Positions 35,520 through 44,219 of a stretch of DNA of 64,000 nucleotides are shown here, piece by piece. Made by a program: the position numbers and the translations under genes. The notes below the pieces were generated by a model. The model did no database searches. It saw only the letters and a list, made by a program, of their open reading frames with translations, and was not told where the DNA came from. The number at the start of each line of letters is the position of its first letter. The stretch's first letter is position 1. Origin of the DNA: an uncultured Erysipelotrichaceae bacterium (lineage in GTDB: Bacteria > Bacillota_I > Bacilli_A > Erysipelotrichales > Erysipelotrichaceae); contig CAIFEQ010000002.1 of the NCBI GenBank assembly GCA_903789495.1, forward strand, positions 17,572 through 81,571. Direction: 5' to 3'.

Positions 35520-35540
35520 GGATGCGGCGCTGCCGCATCC
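35520..35540 (+). promoter_or_regulatory. Hairpin directly before the flavoprotein 2 ribosome binding site
   Basis: GGATGCGGC-GCT-GCCGCATCC is a perfect 9-bp, GC-rich stem with a 3-base loop. It touches the AAGGGAGGAA that serves the flavoprotein gene. There is no T-run, so it is not a terminator. It may protect the 5' end of the mRNA or control access to the ribosome binding site. Confidence 0.7.
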
Positions 35541-35552
35541 AAGGGAGGAAGA

Positions 35553-37424
35553 ATGCTCAGAGGGAAAAACAGAGCGGCTGCTATGCTGGCTGTTCTGCTG
35601 ACTGTTTCCAGCGCAGGATGCGCCGCCAATCAGTCGGCAGAAACTGCGTCTGCTGCTACCAGCTCATCTGCTGCATCATCCGGTTCACTGACACCTGGGA
35701 CCTATACAGGTACAGCAAGCGGCGTCTGCGATGACGTAACCGTAGAACTGGAAGTCAGTGAAGACCGCATCGTCAGTGCCAGAGTCACACATGTCAACGA
35801 TTACCCGGTTATTTCTGACAAGGCTGCCGAATGTGTATCACAGGAAGTTGTCGACAAGCAGTCCGTTGCCGTTGATGCTCTGACTGGCGCAACGCTGACC
35901 AGCGCGGCCATCATGACAGCCTATCGCGATGCTCTTTCCAAAGCCGGCGATGATATCAGCGCCTTCACTGAACAGGAACAGAAGGAACTGGCTGAGGGAG
36001 AAACTGAAACTTATGATGTCGTTGTTGTCGGCGCCGGACCTGCCGGTCTGACGGCCGCCTTATCTGCCGCTGAAGATTCTGAGCTTTCAGCAGATGCAGA
36101 CAGCGGTCTATCGGTTCTGGTCGTAGAGTCCATGGGATTCGGCGGCGGTTCCATGAATTTTTCCGGCGGCATCGTAGCGGCCTATTCAGGTACTTCGCTC
36201 AATGATGTGACCGGTGTCTCCAATACCCGTGAGGAAGTAGAAGAAAACTTCACCAGCTGGGGCAGCAATGATGCTGTCAACCAGACCATCATGGATACGG
36301 CCATCGATTATGTGCCGCAGGTGCTCAATGGCCTGAAAGCACGTGATTTCTATTATGATGATGACTTTGCGGATGTCTGCACGTCCCGGGATCTGACCTA
36401 TACCACCATGGCTACCAAGAATCCCAATACCGGTGATTATATTACCCAGTATGACTATTACACGCATGGCGGGGCTGCCTGGATGGCAGATTCGCTGACT
36501 GACATTGTCGAAGATGCCGGTATTGAAATCCGCTTCAATACAACGGCTGTCGAACTGGTCGTCGATGACAATACCTGCACCGGCATTGTGGTTGAAGGGC
36601 CGGACAGCCGGTATCAGATCAATGCAAAGAAAGTGATCCTCTGCACCGGTTTCGCTGATACCAATGAAGAAACCGCTTCGATGTTCTTCCCGGATCGGCC
36701 GCAGGCAACCTGGTCCGGCCCGGCTGGCAATACGGCTGCCGCAGCCAAATGGATCACTGCCATGGGCGGCGAAGTCTTCGTTCAGCCCAGCGGCCATACT
36801 TCTCTCGGCACAAATGCGACGCTTGGCTACTTCGGTCCGGCTTATCGCGTGATTTCCAAATATCCCGGCGTCTGGGTCAACAGCGACGGTGAACGCTTCT
36901 TTGATGAAAGCGGGACCAGGAATCCTGCTGTTCTGGCAGACCTGGATCAGCCTGTTGCCTATGCGATCTTTGACAGTACGCAGCCCGGCGCTGCCGATAT
37001 GGATCTGCCGATCTATGAACATACCGGGTTCAAAGCAGATACCATTGAAGAACTGGCCGACCTGATCAACGTTCCGGCAGCTACTCTGCAGGCTACGATT
37101 GATCAGTACAATTCAGATTATGAAGCCGGCGGCGATACGGTATTCGGCACAGCAAAGGAAAACATGGCGCCTGTACTGGAAGCACCCTTCTATGCCCTGA
37201 CCGTCCGCCAGGTCTGCACCAGTGAATGGGTCAGCGTCTATGCAGATGATGACTGCACCATCAAGCTGAGTGCTGACGGTCCGCGGATTGAAAATCTGCT
37301 GGGTGCTGGTGGTGCCATCTGCAATTCTTACATGAAAAACGGGCTCGGAGCCGGCCTTGCCACAGCCATGACAACCGGAACTTATGCCGGTGAATGTGCC
37401 CGCAGCGCCATTCTGAACCAGTAA
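35553..37424 (+). CDS. Secreted flavin reductase lipoprotein 2 (FMN-binding plus FAD-binding)
   Basis: The protein has 623 residues. The signal peptide ends VSSAGC (Cys 23), a lipoprotein-like cleavage site, followed by a Ser/Ala/Thr-rich linker. The FMN domain carries DALTGATLTS, a canonical ApbE flavinylation motif. The FAD domain starts VVVVGAGPAGLTAALS and is longer than usual by an insert after this motif. The C-terminal cap differs from fumarate reductases: neither HHTMGG nor GRIAGTNAA is present; instead it reads VRQVCTSEWVSVY and GLATAMTTGTYAGECA. The substrate is therefore probably an unsaturated or oxidised organic acid other than fumarate. AGGGAGGAAG precedes the ATG. Confidence 0.87.
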   Translation: MLRGKNRAAAMLAVLLTVSSAGCAANQSAETASAATSSSAASSGSLTPGTYTGTASGVCDDVTVELEVSEDRIVSARVTHVNDYPVISDKAAECVSQEVVDKQSVAVDALTGATLTSAAIMTAYRDALSKAGDDISAFTEQEQKELAEGETETYDVVVVGAGPAGLTAALSAAEDSELSADADSGLSVLVVESMGFGGGSMNFSGGIVAAYSGTSLNDVTGVSNTREEVEENFTSWGSNDAVNQTIMDTAIDYVPQVLNGLKARDFYYDDDFADVCTSRDLTYTTMATKNPNTGDYITQYDYYTHGGAAWMADSLTDIVEDAGIEIRFNTTAVELVVDDNTCTGIVVEGPDSRYQINAKKVILCTGFADTNEETASMFFPDRPQATWSGPAGNTAAAAKWITAMGGEVFVQPSGHTSLGTNATLGYFGPAYRVISKYPGVWVNSDGERFFDESGTRNPAVLADLDQPVAYAIFDSTQPGAADMDLPIYEHTGFKADTIEELADLINVPAATLQATIDQYNSDYEAGGDTVFGTAKENMAPVLEAPFYALTVRQVCTSEWVSVYADDDCTIKLSADGPRIENLLGAGGAICNSYMKNGLGAGLATAMTTGTYAGECARSAILNQ

Positions 37425-37448
37425 AATCTTCTGCCTTGACAGCCCGCA

Positions 37449-37488
37449 GAAAAGGGACGCATCTTTGCCGGTGCGTCCCTTTCATTTT
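37449..37488. terminator. Bidirectional terminator between flavoprotein 2 and its LysR gene
   Basis: AAAGGGACGCA pairs with TGCGTCCCTTT (37451-37482), followed by CATTTTC on the plus strand and preceded by TTTTCTGC on the minus strand. Confidence 0.85.
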
Positions 37489-37496
37489 CAGATGGT

Positions 37497-38417
37497 TCAG
37501 CGGCTGATACTTTCCGACTTGAGATGCTTTGTTTTCCGGATGGCGTTCAGCAGACGGTTTACTACCGGAAGTGGTTCCCGGGCATACAGAATGCCATAGG
37601 GAATCTGATATTCCCACTGAACAGGGATGACCCGAAGCAGCGGATGCACATCCCGCCAGTATGCAATGGACATCAGCAGCCAGGAACGGTCCTCACATTG
37701 GTTGAAGACCTCGGTGCAGTAAAAAGGAAATGTTTCAACAGCGATCTGCGGATATTCCAGCATCAAATCCTTTCTCAGCCGGTCCACTTCATTAAAGGAT
37801 CCTTCCCTGAGCAGCATGACATGCTGACCGTACAGGTCTTTCATTTCAATTTTTTTCTTCTCATAAAGCGGATTGGAGCGGGGAACTGCCAGCTCCAGCG
37901 GAATCCTGTACAGTTCTTCGCCCAGGCAATGCCGGTATTTCAGCAGCTGTTCATCAAAAATGCCCGGCACCACATCAATCTTTGTTCCCAGGTTCCCCAG
38001 TATCTCGCGGGCGTTTTCCGGTGTATTCTGAAACGGCACGATATGAAAAGTCAGTTCCGGATCTTCCTTCTGAATCTGATCCCAGCATTCCAGAAACGGC
38101 TGCACCGGCGTAATGGGAGAGCTGCCGATGCGGATCACCCGCTGTCCTTCGCCGTTATATATGCTCTGCGCCCGCTTTACTGCCTCATCAGACCAGGCCA
38201 TGATCTTTCTCGCATCCTTACAGAAGCTTCTGCCCGCCCCGGTCAGAACTACCCCATGATTGGTTCTTTCAAACAGACGCACATGCATGCTTTCTTCCAG
38301 CAGATTGATCTGCTTGATGACAGCCGTGGGCGTAATATAGAGCTTTTCCGCCGCCTTGGAAAAACTGCCGGCATCACAGACAGCAATAAACGTTTTAAGC
38401 TGAGGATTATAGATCAT
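37497..38417 (-). CDS. LysR-family regulator next to flavoprotein 2
   Basis: The protein has 306 residues. The N-terminus reads LKTFIAVCDAGSFSKAAEKL followed by YITPTAVIKQINLLEE, an unusual recognition helix shared with the LysR protein at 48.6-49.5 kb (YITPAAVMKKINLLEK). Both sit beside a secreted flavoprotein gene, which suggests a regulator branch devoted to these reductases. GGAGG precedes the ATG. The ATG overlaps a short upstream open stretch as ATGA. Confidence 0.88.
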   Translation of the reverse strand: MIYNPQLKTFIAVCDAGSFSKAAEKLYITPTAVIKQINLLEESMHVRLFERTNHGVVLTGAGRSFCKDARKIMAWSDEAVKRAQSIYNGEGQRVIRIGSSPITPVQPFLECWDQIQKEDPELTFHIVPFQNTPENAREILGNLGTKIDVVPGIFDEQLLKYRHCLGEELYRIPLELAVPRSNPLYEKKKIEMKDLYGQHVMLLREGSFNEVDRLRKDLMLEYPQIAVETFPFYCTEVFNQCEDRSWLLMSIAYWRDVHPLLRVIPVQWEYQIPYGILYAREPLPVVNRLLNAIRKTKHLKSESISR

Positions 38418-38836
38418 GAACGTCCTCCTTTCTGCATCATGGCATTTCTGCAGACAGACAGATCTGATAAAACATGATTTTCTTTCTTTCCGAGCAGATC
38501 AGCGGTCTTGACCAGGACGCTGACCAGGAAGTCTGCCCGGTTCTGTTCTTCCTCAGGTGAGGAGACAGCGATAAAGGAAGTTCTGCCTCTTTCAGCAGAA
38601 AGATCTCATTGGAAAATCGCCGGTGCTGTTCTCAGGAACTTCACAGCGGTCCAGATTCTTTCAATGTGTATGGGCTAAGCAGCGGATCTGGTCCCTGTCA
38701 GCCGCGGGCCGACTGCCAGGCGGTTCTGACGGCAGGCAATTTCAGCCTGTTTTTCCAGCGGTAAGATATTTCCGCGTCGTGAAAATACAGCGAAGCATCA
38801 AAGTCACGGTTAAACCGTTTCATATCGTTCTTTTAT
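38418..38836 (-). pseudogene. Gene graveyard: probable remnants, including a glycosyltransferase-like fragment
   Basis: No intact gene is seen in about 420 bases. On the minus strand a 41-codon piece starting at about 38824 reads FNRDFDASLYFHDAEISYRW, which resembles the conserved F-x-E-x-x-F-x-Y-F-x-D-x-D-x-S-x-R part of family 2 glycosyltransferases, and then stops at TGA. Closer to the LysR gene, a 60-codon open stretch (TSFIAVSSPEEEQNRADFLV within it) has no start codon and overlaps the LysR start as ATGA. Both look like leftovers of decayed genes. The identification is weak. Confidence 0.35.
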
Positions 38837-38860
38837 GGAAAGAGCTCCTAAGGGAGCTCT
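38837..38860 (-). terminator. Possible terminator after divIC
   Basis: AGAGCTCC-TAAG-GGAGCTCT is an 8-bp perfect stem directly after the divIC stop. Its T-run is weak (TTTCC on the minus strand). Confidence 0.55.
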
Positions 38861-38863
38861 CAG

Positions 38864-39199
38864 CTATTTGTTTTCGTCTTCGGGGAGGTAGAAGACCTGT
38901 TCCCCGTCTTTGGTGAGCATGTAGTTCCCGCGGGCATAGCTCTGCACATACTCGGGATCCTGCAGCTTCTCCTGTTCGCTGGTCAGGTAGGAGTTCTCAT
39001 CCTGAACTTCCTGATACTTGGCCTGGACCTCCGCCAGCTGCTGACGCAGACTGATCGTCGTGTAGACCTCCTGGACCACCTTGTAGAGCAGGAAGACCGA
39101 AGCCCCGATCAGCAGGAAACACAGGAAACGGAAAAACGGCGTCTGCCGACGGCGCTTTTTCGTCTTTTTCTTCTTTTCAACCTTTTTGCTGGTGCTCAT
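38864..39199 (-). CDS. divIC: Septum formation initiator, DivIC/FtsB family
   Basis: The protein has 111 residues: a Lys/Arg-rich cytoplasmic N-terminus, one membrane helix (RFLCFLLIGASVFLLYKVV), a short coiled coil (LAEVQAKYQEVQDENSYLTS) and a conserved end (DPEYVQSYARGNYMLTKDGE) that matches the DivIC/FtsB family. It works at the division septum with FtsL and DivIB. In many Bacillota this gene lies just after rqcP (yabO) in the pth-mfd cluster. Here it is about 10 kb away on the same strand, with accessory genes in between. Confidence 0.88.
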   Translation of the reverse strand: MSTSKKVEKKKKTKKRRRQTPFFRFLCFLLIGASVFLLYKVVQEVYTTISLRQQLAEVQAKYQEVQDENSYLTSEQEKLQDPEYVQSYARGNYMLTKDGEQVFYLPEDENK

Positions 39200-39373
39200 G
39201 CTGCTATAACCTGCGGAAGGCGGTTCCTGCGAGCCGTTTTTCCGGAAATTTCTGATACGAAAGGACTGCTGCCGAGAAGATGATCCGATCAGATCGGTAA
39301 GGTTTTCTTCTGTACCTGAACACTAGCACAACTGCGCGATGCCAGTCAATGAAGTGCCCGGCCGGAAGAAGGA

Positions 39374-40213
39374 TCAGGACCGGCTGCCGCAGCGGTCCGC
39401 CACCTGTTTGATCTGTTCCAGGGTCAGCCCCTTCACGAGCATCACATCATCCACGACCTGTGTTTCGGCAATCTCCGACAGTGCCTGGATGGCCTTCTGG
39501 TAGTCTGTGTGGATCACGTCCTGGTTATCCGTGTCCGGTACAAGTGCCAGCTCCCAGTGCGTGATCTCCTTGCCCTCGTAAGCGGACCGGGGATGCCTGA
39601 CCGGCAGAACCGTATCGACGCCTTCCCCGATGGCATAGGCTCCCATCACATCCTGCCCGTTGCTGTAGTACCTGACCTTGGCCCGGTAGGCTTCTTTCCA
39701 GTTCAGGACCGGTTCATTGGCTGCGGTCAGTTTCTGCTGTTCTTCCTGCATCCAGGAAGCCACTTCTGCGGCAAGATCAATTTCCTGATTGGCGAAACGG
39801 CTGCGGACATGATTGGACCGGCTGTCATAGACCAGCTGCATGCCCTTGGGCTGTTCAATCTGATTCTCTTTGATCAGTTCCAGGATTTTCTGCCAGTCCG
39901 CCAGCAGTCTGTCACGGAACTGCTGGATGGAAGCTTCGGACACATCATACTCTCCGGTACCGGTTTCATTCAGAGCATCCTTGGCGACGATTCTGCCCTG
40001 CATCTGGTAGAACCAGTCCACCTGATCCGTTCCGGCACAGATGATGAAAACCCGTTCCTCATTCGCCTTGGCAAACTGATTGCCGGTTGTCAGCATGCTG
40101 TCGCGCAGGTCTTCAAGTCTGCTCTCGAAGTCCTGCCCGCTCTTGTTAGGCTGTGCCTGCTCCGGCTTCGTCTGCTGCTTATCCTTCTTTATGAATCTGT
40201 CCAGGAATGCCAT
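39374..40213 (-). CDS. Unknown soluble protein
   Basis: The protein has 279 residues from the ATG at 40213 (MAFLDRFIKKDKQQ). It has a charged, Lys/Gln-rich start, then an alpha/beta region (EERVFIICAGTDQVDWFYQM) and a long middle part with AEVASWMQEEQQKL. No membrane segment, signal peptide or recognised motif. The mixed pattern suggests two small domains. AGAGGT precedes the start. It stands alone between divIC and the surface protein, so the context gives no function. Confidence 0.65.
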   Translation of the reverse strand: MAFLDRFIKKDKQQTKPEQAQPNKSGQDFESRLEDLRDSMLTTGNQFAKANEERVFIICAGTDQVDWFYQMQGRIVAKDALNETGTGEYDVSEASIQQFRDRLLADWQKILELIKENQIEQPKGMQLVYDSRSNHVRSRFANQEIDLAAEVASWMQEEQQKLTAANEPVLNWKEAYRAKVRYYSNGQDVMGAYAIGEGVDTVLPVRHPRSAYEGKEITHWELALVPDTDNQDVIHTDYQKAIQALSEIAETQVVDDVMLVKGLTLEQIKQVADRCGSRS

Positions 40214-40450
40214 ATTCCGTACCTCTTCTTTCTCTGTATTCAGATGGTTTCTGCTGCTAATCATAATACCAGCGGAAAGCAGAAAAGGTTTCATATTCGG
40301 TCAGAAAATATCTCTGGCAGAAACTTACGGGAATATCCCGGTATTCTGCAGGACCTTGGAAATCGGCAAAGTTCTCTTTAAAATGTTTTTGGTACGGATC
40401 GGCAGAGCTTTCTGCATGATCTGTCTGTGGGGGCATTGCAGCAGAGATTC

Positions 40451-42634
40451 ATGAAAAAGAAGCAACTGTCTGACTTGGCCGAAAGCCTGGCTTTGGTTTG
40501 CAGCATCATTTTTCTGCTGTGCGGATTTCCTCTTTCTGCAGCAGCAGAGGAACCCGCGGCAGGCATCGTGACCACGGGAGCGGTGACGGAAATCTACCTG
40601 GATGGCGTCAGCGGCAGTGATGCGAACGACGGCCTCACCGTCAGCACCCCGGTGAAGACCTTTGCCCGGGCCAGGGCCCTGGCCGACAGCTATGACTCGG
40701 ACACCCAGGCCATTACCATCTATATTCTCAATACGGTATCCATCTCCGGTGATATCAGTCTATCGGGTATCAATGCCACTGTAAAAAGATATCCCAGCTT
40801 CACCGGCTACCTGATGCAGGTCAGCAGCAGCAGTACCGCAGCTCTGTCGGACATCACCATTGACGGCAACAGCGAAAATGTGACCGGCACGGTCTCTTCT
40901 TCGCTGATTTCCAGCTATGGCACCCTGAATATCCAGGACGGAACAGTCCTGCAGAATAATGCGATCACAGCCCAGGGATATTTCGCTTCCCGGGGCGGTG
41001 CAGTCCTGGCGTCCGGCGGCACCGTCACCATGACGGGCGGCACGATCACCGGCTGCTCCGCCAACATGGGCGGCGGCATTTTCGTGATCAATGCGGTCAT
41101 GAACTTTTCCGGCGGCGTCATCCGTTCCAACAGTGCCGTGGATACCTACAGCGGTTCTTCCCGCCATGCCGCAGCGGGCGGCGGCATCTGCATCTATGAC
41201 CGGAATGCCGTCCTGAATCTCAGCGGCACGGCCCAGATCATCAATAATACGTCCGAGGACATGGGCGGCGGGATATCTGTCGGCACCAGCATCGCCAGCA
41301 ATGAAGCGCAGACGCTGAACATGACCGGCGGAACGATCAGCGGCAATACGGCCGGTTCGGCCGGCGGCGGCATCTATATTCAGTCCGGGCTTGCCGAAGG
41401 AGCAGTCGGCACGGCCAACATCACCGGCGGAACCATTTCGTATAACACGATGTCCGGCACCGGCATTGGTAACAGTGACTTTGGCGGCGGCGGAATCTAT
41501 GTGAACGGCTCTTCGTATATCGATTCCACGACTTCGGAACGGGTTGTTCTGCATGGCATCCTGAACCTGACCAATGTCCTGATCACGGACAATACCGCCG
41601 CGCTGCAGGGCGGCGGCTATGCGGCCTGCCCGATCTCGGAGACCAATGTCTATGTCAATGACGGTGCGGCGCTCTTCGGGAATACCGCAGCCTCGGCCCA
41701 GGAAATCTATATCCTGGCCACCAATGCCTATGAGCTGCATTACGGAGATCCGACCTATACGATTTCCACCATCATGCTGGGCGGCACTTCGTATCAGTGG
41801 AAATACGACGATGGTACGGAAGTTCCCTACGATGAGATGACCGGTACGCTGGATGCGGATATCGATGAGAGTCTGTCTCTGCATACCGATGTCACTTCGG
41901 ATGCCAATGCCGAAGCCCTGGCCACGGTGCGGATCATCGGGAACACCTCGGCAACCCGGGGCGGCGGGATCGGTTCCAACGGGGTGGTCAACATCGGCAA
42001 GCTCTCGACCCTGATTGATGTCACCGTCAGCAAGACCTGGCTCAATGATGACAGTGCCGACCGTCCCGACAGCATCACGATTGAACTCTACCGCAGCACG
42101 GAAGGCAGCGATGCCGATCCGATCTATGTCGGCTATCAGACCATGACTCCCGACAGTGATGGCAGCTGGCCGTCTCTGACCTTCAGCAACCTTCCTGTCG
42201 AGGACAGTTCCGGCAATGCCTGCATCTATTCCGTGGCGGAAAGAACGGTGGACGGCTACACCTCGGTCATATCAGGCAGTCAGGAAGAAAGTTTCACCAT
42301 AACAAACGTCCCGCAGATCTCGATTCCGGTCACGAAGGTATGAAGCGGCGGCGCCGGCAGCAGCGTGGTCATTCACCTGTACGCCGATGGCGAAGAGGTG
42401 TCTTCCTGCCAGCTGAGCGCGGACAATGCCTGGCAGTACACCTTCACAGACCTGGATCAGGTCAGGGAGGACGGTACGGCCATCACCTATACGGTGACGG
42501 AAGATGCTGTCAGCGGCTATACCACTTCCATTTCCGGCAGCCAGGAGGAAGGCTTCACCATCACCAACACGAAGACTCCGCCCATCACCCGTCAGCCGGT
42601 TCCGGATACCGGCGACCGGCCTGCCGATTCATAA
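40451..42634 (+). pseudogene. Beta-helix and Cna-B surface protein, interrupted by TGA and without cell-wall anchor
   Basis: The frame opens at ATG 40451 with a signal peptide (SIIFLLCGFPLSAAAEE). It then shows a right-handed beta-helix with repeated TMTGGTITG / NMTGGTISG and GGGI/GGGIYV turns (about 45-500), a Cna-B domain (VTVSKTWLND to ESFTITNVPQ) and a second Cna-B domain. TGA at 42341-42343 separates the two Cna-B domains, at the place of the usual Trp (KTW in repeat 1, KV-stop in repeat 2). The same frame continues SGGAGSSVVIHLYADGEEVS to the end. The C-terminus has VPDTGD, an LPxTG-like motif, but ends five residues later without hydrophobic anchor or charged tail. The 630-residue product up to TGA would be secreted, not anchored. 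The ribosome binding site is weak. Confidence 0.8.
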
Positions 42635-42653
42635 TATCTTGAATGCCTGTCAG

Positions 42654-42682
42654 ATCCCGTACGCCGGTGCGGGATTTTCTTT
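42654..42682 (+). terminator. Rho-independent terminator after the surface-protein gene
   Basis: ATCCCGTAC and GTGCGGGAT form a stem with loop GCCG, followed by TTTCTTTTG. Confidence 0.8.
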
Positions 42683-42726
42683 TGTCTGTCCGGTTTTATT
42701 TCCTGGGAAAAATCGGACGGAATTTA

Positions 42727-42754
42727 TTTACAGGGTCGGATCTTACGCTATAAT
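42727..42754 (+). promoter_or_regulatory. Sigma-A promoter of the M20-permease operon
   Basis: TTTACA (42727-42732) and a perfect TATAAT (42749-42754) are separated by 16 bases. It lies about 90 bases before the M20 gene. Confidence 0.7.
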
Positions 42755-42790
42755 GCAGGTAACCTGCATATGGAATAGCGTTCCGCATAT
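42754..42790. promoter_or_regulatory. Two palindromes at the transcription start of the M20 operon
   Basis: TGCAGGT-A-ACCTGCA (42754-42768) is a perfect 15-base palindrome starting at the last base of the -10 element. Next, GGAA-TAGCG-TTCC (42772-42784), flanked by ATAT and ATAT, is a second palindrome of the TGGAA...TTCCA kind often bound by IclR proteins. An IclR gene ends this gene cluster. Both are good operator candidates. Confidence 0.65.
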
Positions 42791-42843
42791 CGGAACAACC
42801 GTCAACAATCGCACCGTCACACATAAAGGAGGACAGGCATTTC

Positions 42844-44181
42844 ATGGACGAGATTGAACAGCGGATCAACGAAAGCATTCACCAGCATCATGACGAAATC
42901 ATTGCCTTCGGACGGGACATTCTCTGCCATGCCGAAATGGGCTACAAGGAGTTCCGCACGGCCGGAAAAATCGCCGACTGCCTGCAGAAGATTCTGTCGG
43001 AGGTGGAAACCGGCCTGGCCATCACCGGCGTCAAGGGGTATCTGAAGCCGAAAGGCACCCCGGGCCGTACGGTTGCCCTGATCGGCGAGATGGATGGCCT
43101 GCCGATCCCCGATCATCCGCAGGCCAATCCGGAAACCGGTGCCTCGCACTCCTGCGGCCACAATACCCAGGTCGCCGCCATGATCGGTGCCGCTCTGGTC
43201 CTCAGTGATCCTGCGATTCAGGAAGCCCTGGACGGCAACGTCATCTTCATGGGCGTACCGGCCGAGGAATTCGTAGACATTTCCTTCAAGAACGACCTGA
43301 TCCGGCAGGGCAAGATCGGCTATGGCGGCGGCAAGTGTGAGCTGATCCGCATCGGCGCCTTCGATGATGTGGACATTGCGGTCGGCCACCATACCATGGT
43401 CCAGGAAGGACTGGCCCTGGCCAACCACACAACCAACGGCTTCGTAAACAAGACCGTGACCTTCCATGGCCGTACCGCCCATGCGGCAGACGCCCCGCAC
43501 AACGGCATCGATGCCCTGAATGCCGCCATGCTGGCTCTGCATGGCGTCGACATGCAGCGGGAAGGCTACCGCGACGAAGACGGCATCCGCGTGCACAGCT
43601 TCCTGCCGGAAGCGGGCACGGCCATGAACATCATCCCGGACCGGGCGGTCATCGAAAGTTCCGTCCGGGCCAACAACGTCGACGCCTACGTCCAGACCTC
43701 CGAGCGCTATGACCGGGCCATGAAGGCCGGTGCCCTGGCGCTGGGCTGTGATGTGGACATCACCACCCTGCCGGGCTACCTGCCCGTCCATCCGGTCAAG
43801 GAAGCCCTGGGCCTGAAGGAAGCACTGCAGCTGTCTGCCCAGCTGGGCGGCTATCCGCTGCAGTACCGCGAGCAGGGCTACCACGAAAACGGCTCGACAG
43901 ATTATGGCGACCTGTCCTGCTACCGGCCGGTGCTGCAGTTCCGTACCGGCGGCGCCACGGGTGCCCTGCACAATCCGAATCTGACCATCACAGATGAGGA
44001 ACTGGCCTACATTGAGCCGGCCCGCATCTTCGCCCTGACTGCCTGCAATCTGCTGAAGAACGGCGCCGTCGAAGCCGAGCAGATCTGCCGGGACTACCAC
44101 CAGAGCATGACCAAGGAAGCCTACATCCGCTACATGGACAGCATGTCCAAAACCGAGCATTTCTCCGCCGGGGTCCTCTGA
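42844..44181 (+). CDS. M20-family amidohydrolase/peptidase (AbgB-like)
   Basis: The enzyme has 445 residues of the M20D group, which hydrolyses N-acyl amino acids or aminobenzoyl-glutamate-like amides in the cytosol. Metal ligands are visible in GASHSCGHNTQ (Cys 104, His 106), PAEE (Glu 141-142) and AVGHH (His 182), with another His in GALHNP near the end. FHGRTAHAADAP is the dimerisation-domain signature. AAAGGAGGA precedes the ATG. It is the first gene of an apparent operon with a permease 38 bases downstream, which probably brings in the substrate. Confidence 0.88.
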   Translation: MDEIEQRINESIHQHHDEIIAFGRDILCHAEMGYKEFRTAGKIADCLQKILSEVETGLAITGVKGYLKPKGTPGRTVALIGEMDGLPIPDHPQANPETGASHSCGHNTQVAAMIGAALVLSDPAIQEALDGNVIFMGVPAEEFVDISFKNDLIRQGKIGYGGGKCELIRIGAFDDVDIAVGHHTMVQEGLALANHTTNGFVNKTVTFHGRTAHAADAPHNGIDALNAAMLALHGVDMQREGYRDEDGIRVHSFLPEAGTAMNIIPDRAVIESSVRANNVDAYVQTSERYDRAMKAGALALGCDVDITTLPGYLPVHPVKEALGLKEALQLSAQLGGYPLQYREQGYHENGSTDYGDLSCYRPVLQFRTGGATGALHNPNLTITDEELAYIEPARIFALTACNLLKNGAVEAEQICRDYHQSMTKEAYIRYMDSMSKTEHFSAGVL

Positions 44182-44219
44182 CCCATCCCAGTTCCATCAG
44201 TTAAAAGGGAGAGAACATT

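Noticed and set aside
40760..41884. A minus-strand frame opposite the surface protein
   Set aside because: Shadow of the repetitive beta-helix; its Arg/Ile/Asp/Gly pattern comes from the GGC/ATC repeats.
18993..42343. Alternative genetic code (UGA or UAA read as sense)
   Set aside because: Many intact genes here end with TGA or TAA, and interrupted genes show both codons, so decay is simpler.
40451..42634. Tandem DNA repeats or CRISPR-like array in the GGC-rich part
   Set aside because: The periodicity is at protein level (beta-helix coils of uneven length); there are no identical DNA repeats with regular spacers.
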